Assembly (NCBI GenBank): GCA_001970955.1
Contig: MPUH01000155.1
Span: 29,287 to 93,286 of the forward strand
Length of the DNA stretch: 64,000 nt
Reading direction: 5' to 3'
From: Stentor coeruleus
Lineage: Eukaryota > Ciliophora > Heterotrichea > Heterotrichida > Stentoridae
Both the position numbers and the translations under genes were made by a program. Position 1 is the stretch's first letter; each line of letters begins with the position of its first letter. The notes under the pieces are model-generated. The model worked only from the letters and a program-made list of their open reading frames with translations, had not been told where the DNA came from and did not search any database. Shown here one piece after another: positions 62,075 through 64,000 of the stretch.

Positions 62075-63535
62075 TTAAGATATTAATTTTGATACAGGCT
62101 GCGTTGAGTCAAGCATAAAATCTTTTTCCCCAATAAGCTGTTTAGTAATAGTTTCAATTGGAATATTTTTAGTATCAATAGCTAGATATCTTACTAAGAA
62201 ATATCCACAAAATAGTATAAATGCGAAGATTGAGTATAGGATTTTAATACTCATATATTGGTTTGATTTTAGGAGAAAAGGATAAGTTCCTGCTATAATT
62301 GATGCAAATAGCCAATGTAAGCAAACTACACTACCAATCCACCCAACAGCTAAAACTTCAGTTATATAAACCCAAAGTACAGATCCAAGACTTGTTTCAT
62401 AAAATATCACAGATATTATCAGCATAGAAAATTGTATCCACCCACTAAATGTATACTGATAAAAGTACCCAATAAGTATAAATACAACATAACAACTACC
62501 CATACCTAGTAATCCTTGAAGAAGTAAAATTTTACGTCCAAACTTATTTATAAGAAATAACGCAAGGAATACAGAGACAAAGTTTACTGAACCTAAAATA
62601 GTTGTTAATAAAGATGCACGTTCATTAAGAGAAAAATCTTCAACTGTTGAACTTGAATAGAAAATCGACAGATTAATCCCTGAAAACTGTTGGATGAAAC
62701 AAAGAATATAAACTAAAGCCATTGGCTTACCCCATGATCTAGCTAAAAGTCCAGGTAGATTTTCATGGATGCTTTTAATAGACACTTTTTCTTCTTCTAA
62801 AAAACTTATCCTACTCTGCCAAGCCCAAGGTTTATAAATTTTCCTCAACACCATTTCCATATCTGAACCTCTAGACATAAACAAAAGCCATTTAGGTGTA
62901 TCAAAAGTAAAATGGCACATAAAAAGGTAACTTTGGATAAATAAAGGTACTACCGGGACAATCAATAGTATTTTCCACATTATATACTCATTTAAAAACA
63001 TTTCAAAAATCTGGGCAAGCAAAAAACTAACTAAAATACCTAAAGTAATCATAAGCTGTATAAAAACCCCTAAAAATCCAATTGTTTCTTTAGGGGCGAT
63101 TTCATGTAAATATATTGGTGGGATCGTAGAACAAATACCAGTGCATATACCAGACATAAATCTCATTGCTAGAAACAAATACTTTTGTTCTATAATCCTC
63201 TAAATACTTTTTACAATACATACAAATATTAACATAAAAGTATTGTTGATAATAATAGCTTTTCTTCTTCCATAATAATTTGTTAGCTTTCCTGTTAATA
63301 GAGAACCTAATGCAGCACCAAGGCACATAATTGTTGATGATATTGTTACGTATGTGGATTTATTATCTTCCCAGGCTAGATAATAAGCAAGATGTTTTTC
63401 TGTTGTATTACAAGTGCCGATTTCATAACCTGTATAAGTGGTACCCATGACAAAGTTACATATGGTTACAAGAAGAGTGGCTTTTATTATAAAACTTGTA
63501 CTGAAATCTGAGACTTGTGAAGAGGTGTTTGACAT
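62075..63535 (-). CDS. MFS sugar transporter (GLUT/SLC2-like), one 15-nt intron
   Basis: 481 aa after splicing, about twelve membrane helices. Family signs: LTNYYGRRKAI in the loop between helices 2 and 3, AMRFMSGICTG, PPIYLHEIAPKETIGFLGVF, TPKWLLF (PESPRWL position), QQFSGINLSIFYSS, and NKFGRKILLLQG. QQxSGIN is in the substrate-binding helix 7 of glucose transporters. The classic PETKG near the C-terminus is not evident. The gene lies in two open stretches; a 15-nt intron (63200-63214) joins FVCI to RIIEQKYLFLAMRF. Expected in a plasma or vacuole membrane, moving hexoses or related polyols. It converges on the cyclic-nucleotide gene. Confidence 0.9.
63200..63214 (-). other. 15-nt spliceosomal intron (sugar transporter)
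   Basis: In the gene's sense: GTAAAAAGTATTTAG, phase 0, ends in an in-frame TAG. Its removal fuses helices of one transporter. Fits the shared consensus. Confidence 0.9.
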
Positions 63536-63713
63536 TTATGATAATAATATTACTAATTATTATTAATAAAAGAATTATAAAATCAGTAACACTTCAATTA
63601 TATCAATGAAATCTTATTTCAATCAAGATGATATTTCCAATTGAAAATATGCTTTCTATAGCATTTAACTTATTATTTGATTTATCGTTGTAATAGAAAA
63701 TATTGGATAATAA

Positions 63714-64000
63714 ATGGTGTATTTACTCTTATTTCTAGGCTTAGCTCAAGCTCTCAGAAAATATCCTCTAACAAAACTAGAGAATAATGCTAAAGTTTTT
63801 AATGAGGGTGAAATCTTTGAAACTCAAGGCCTCTTTTCAATCAAGCTTCAAATTGGAGAGCCTCCTCAGGAAATTTCGGCCATAATTTCTATGTCTCAAC
63901 AAAAAGAAATAGTTATTCCGGTGATATACGGAGAAAATCCTGACAATTTTACATTCTTCAATATTTCAGGCTCTTCAACCTATTCAGTAGTAAATTCTAG
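63714..64000 (+). CDS. Aspartic-protease-like (A1) protein lacking the first Asp, 3' partial
   Basis: Starts at ATG 63714 with a signal peptide (MVYLLLFLGLAQAL) and runs open off the window. The segment LFSIKLQIGEPPQEI matches the A1 start (YYG.I.IGTPPQ.F). It is followed by SAIISMSQQKEIVIP where active enzymes have the strand with DTGSS and LWVP. The catalytic Asp is Ser and the TGSS is MSQQ, so this lobe cannot provide its usual Asp. The second lobe lies outside the window. Only about 95 codons are visible, so the family call rests on the IGxPPQ block. It diverges from the sugar transporter with a 178-bp gap. Confidence 0.65.
   Translation, partial: MVYLLLFLGLAQALRKYPLTKLENNAKVFNEGEIFETQGLFSIKLQIGEPPQEISAIISMSQQKEIVIPVIYGENPDNFTFFNISGSSTYSVVNS

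Noticed and set aside
1-64000. UGA read as Trp (Blepharisma-type code)
   Set aside because: About thirty genes with TGG Trp codons run uninterrupted with no in-frame TGA, and two genes end at TGA.
1-64000. tRNA, rRNA, CRISPR arrays, transposase genes and telomere repeats
   Set aside because: None was seen by reading; short or divergent RNA genes could have been missed without a covariance search.

Overview
This window looks like a piece of the macronuclear genome of a heterotrich ciliate, most likely Stentor or a close relative. The DNA is strongly AT-rich. Most of the genes I read are uninterrupted, and the few introns I could place are only 15 or 16 nt long. All eight fit GTA-N6/7-A-NN-TAG, with an A six bases from the 3' end. 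TGA is never needed as a sense codon, so the standard code applies; this argues against Blepharisma, which has similar introns but reads UGA as Trp. Single N's flanked by near-identical sequence mark overlapping contig ends that were joined instead of merged.

Layout. 1-11.3 kb: an ELMO-like protein (5' partial), a USP47-type deubiquitinase with two tiny introns, an unknown protein, a lipid-anchored MORN-repeat protein, an ankyrin protein and an acidic unknown. 11.6-17.2 kb: a tandem minus-strand array of M14 carboxypeptidase-like membrane proteins that lack the zinc and catalytic residues; three recognisable copies each carry a stop or frameshift, and a fourth survives as a relic. 17.6-35 kb: a NEK kinase, a cAMP-receptor-like GPCR, a dynein-stalk-like protein, a leishmanolysin-like protein with HQxxH in place of HExxH, a 1393-aa IQ-motif protein, a coiled-coil protein, a small RS protein, a PP2C phosphatase, a zinc-ribbon cyclin and a coiled-coil gene with one intron. 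35-47 kb: a small gene and prefoldin subunit 3 arranged head to head with 11 bp between start codons, a SIAH-like E3 ligase, an AT-hook/zinc-ribbon protein, and the ribosome-biogenesis HEAT protein HEATR1/UTP10. 47-64 kb: a coiled-coil protein, a CXC/tesmin (LIN54-type) protein, a protein ending in CSII, a short secreted protein with a 16-nt intron, an F-box/LRR protein broken by a 71-bp insertion, a cyclic-nucleotide-binding protein, a sugar transporter and the start of an aspartic-protease-like gene lacking its first catalytic Asp.

The genes do not form one pathway. They mix housekeeping functions (protein folding, ubiquitin, rRNA processing, cell cycle) with ciliate expansions (NEK kinase, MORN, IQ, F-box/LRR and surface proteins). 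The clearest unusual themes are secreted protease folds without catalytic residues from three unrelated clans, a 71-bp TA-bounded insertion that resembles a retained internal eliminated sequence, very tight gene spacing, and a gene-oriented C/G strand asymmetry in flanking DNA. I saw no tRNA, rRNA, CRISPR array, telomere or transposase gene.
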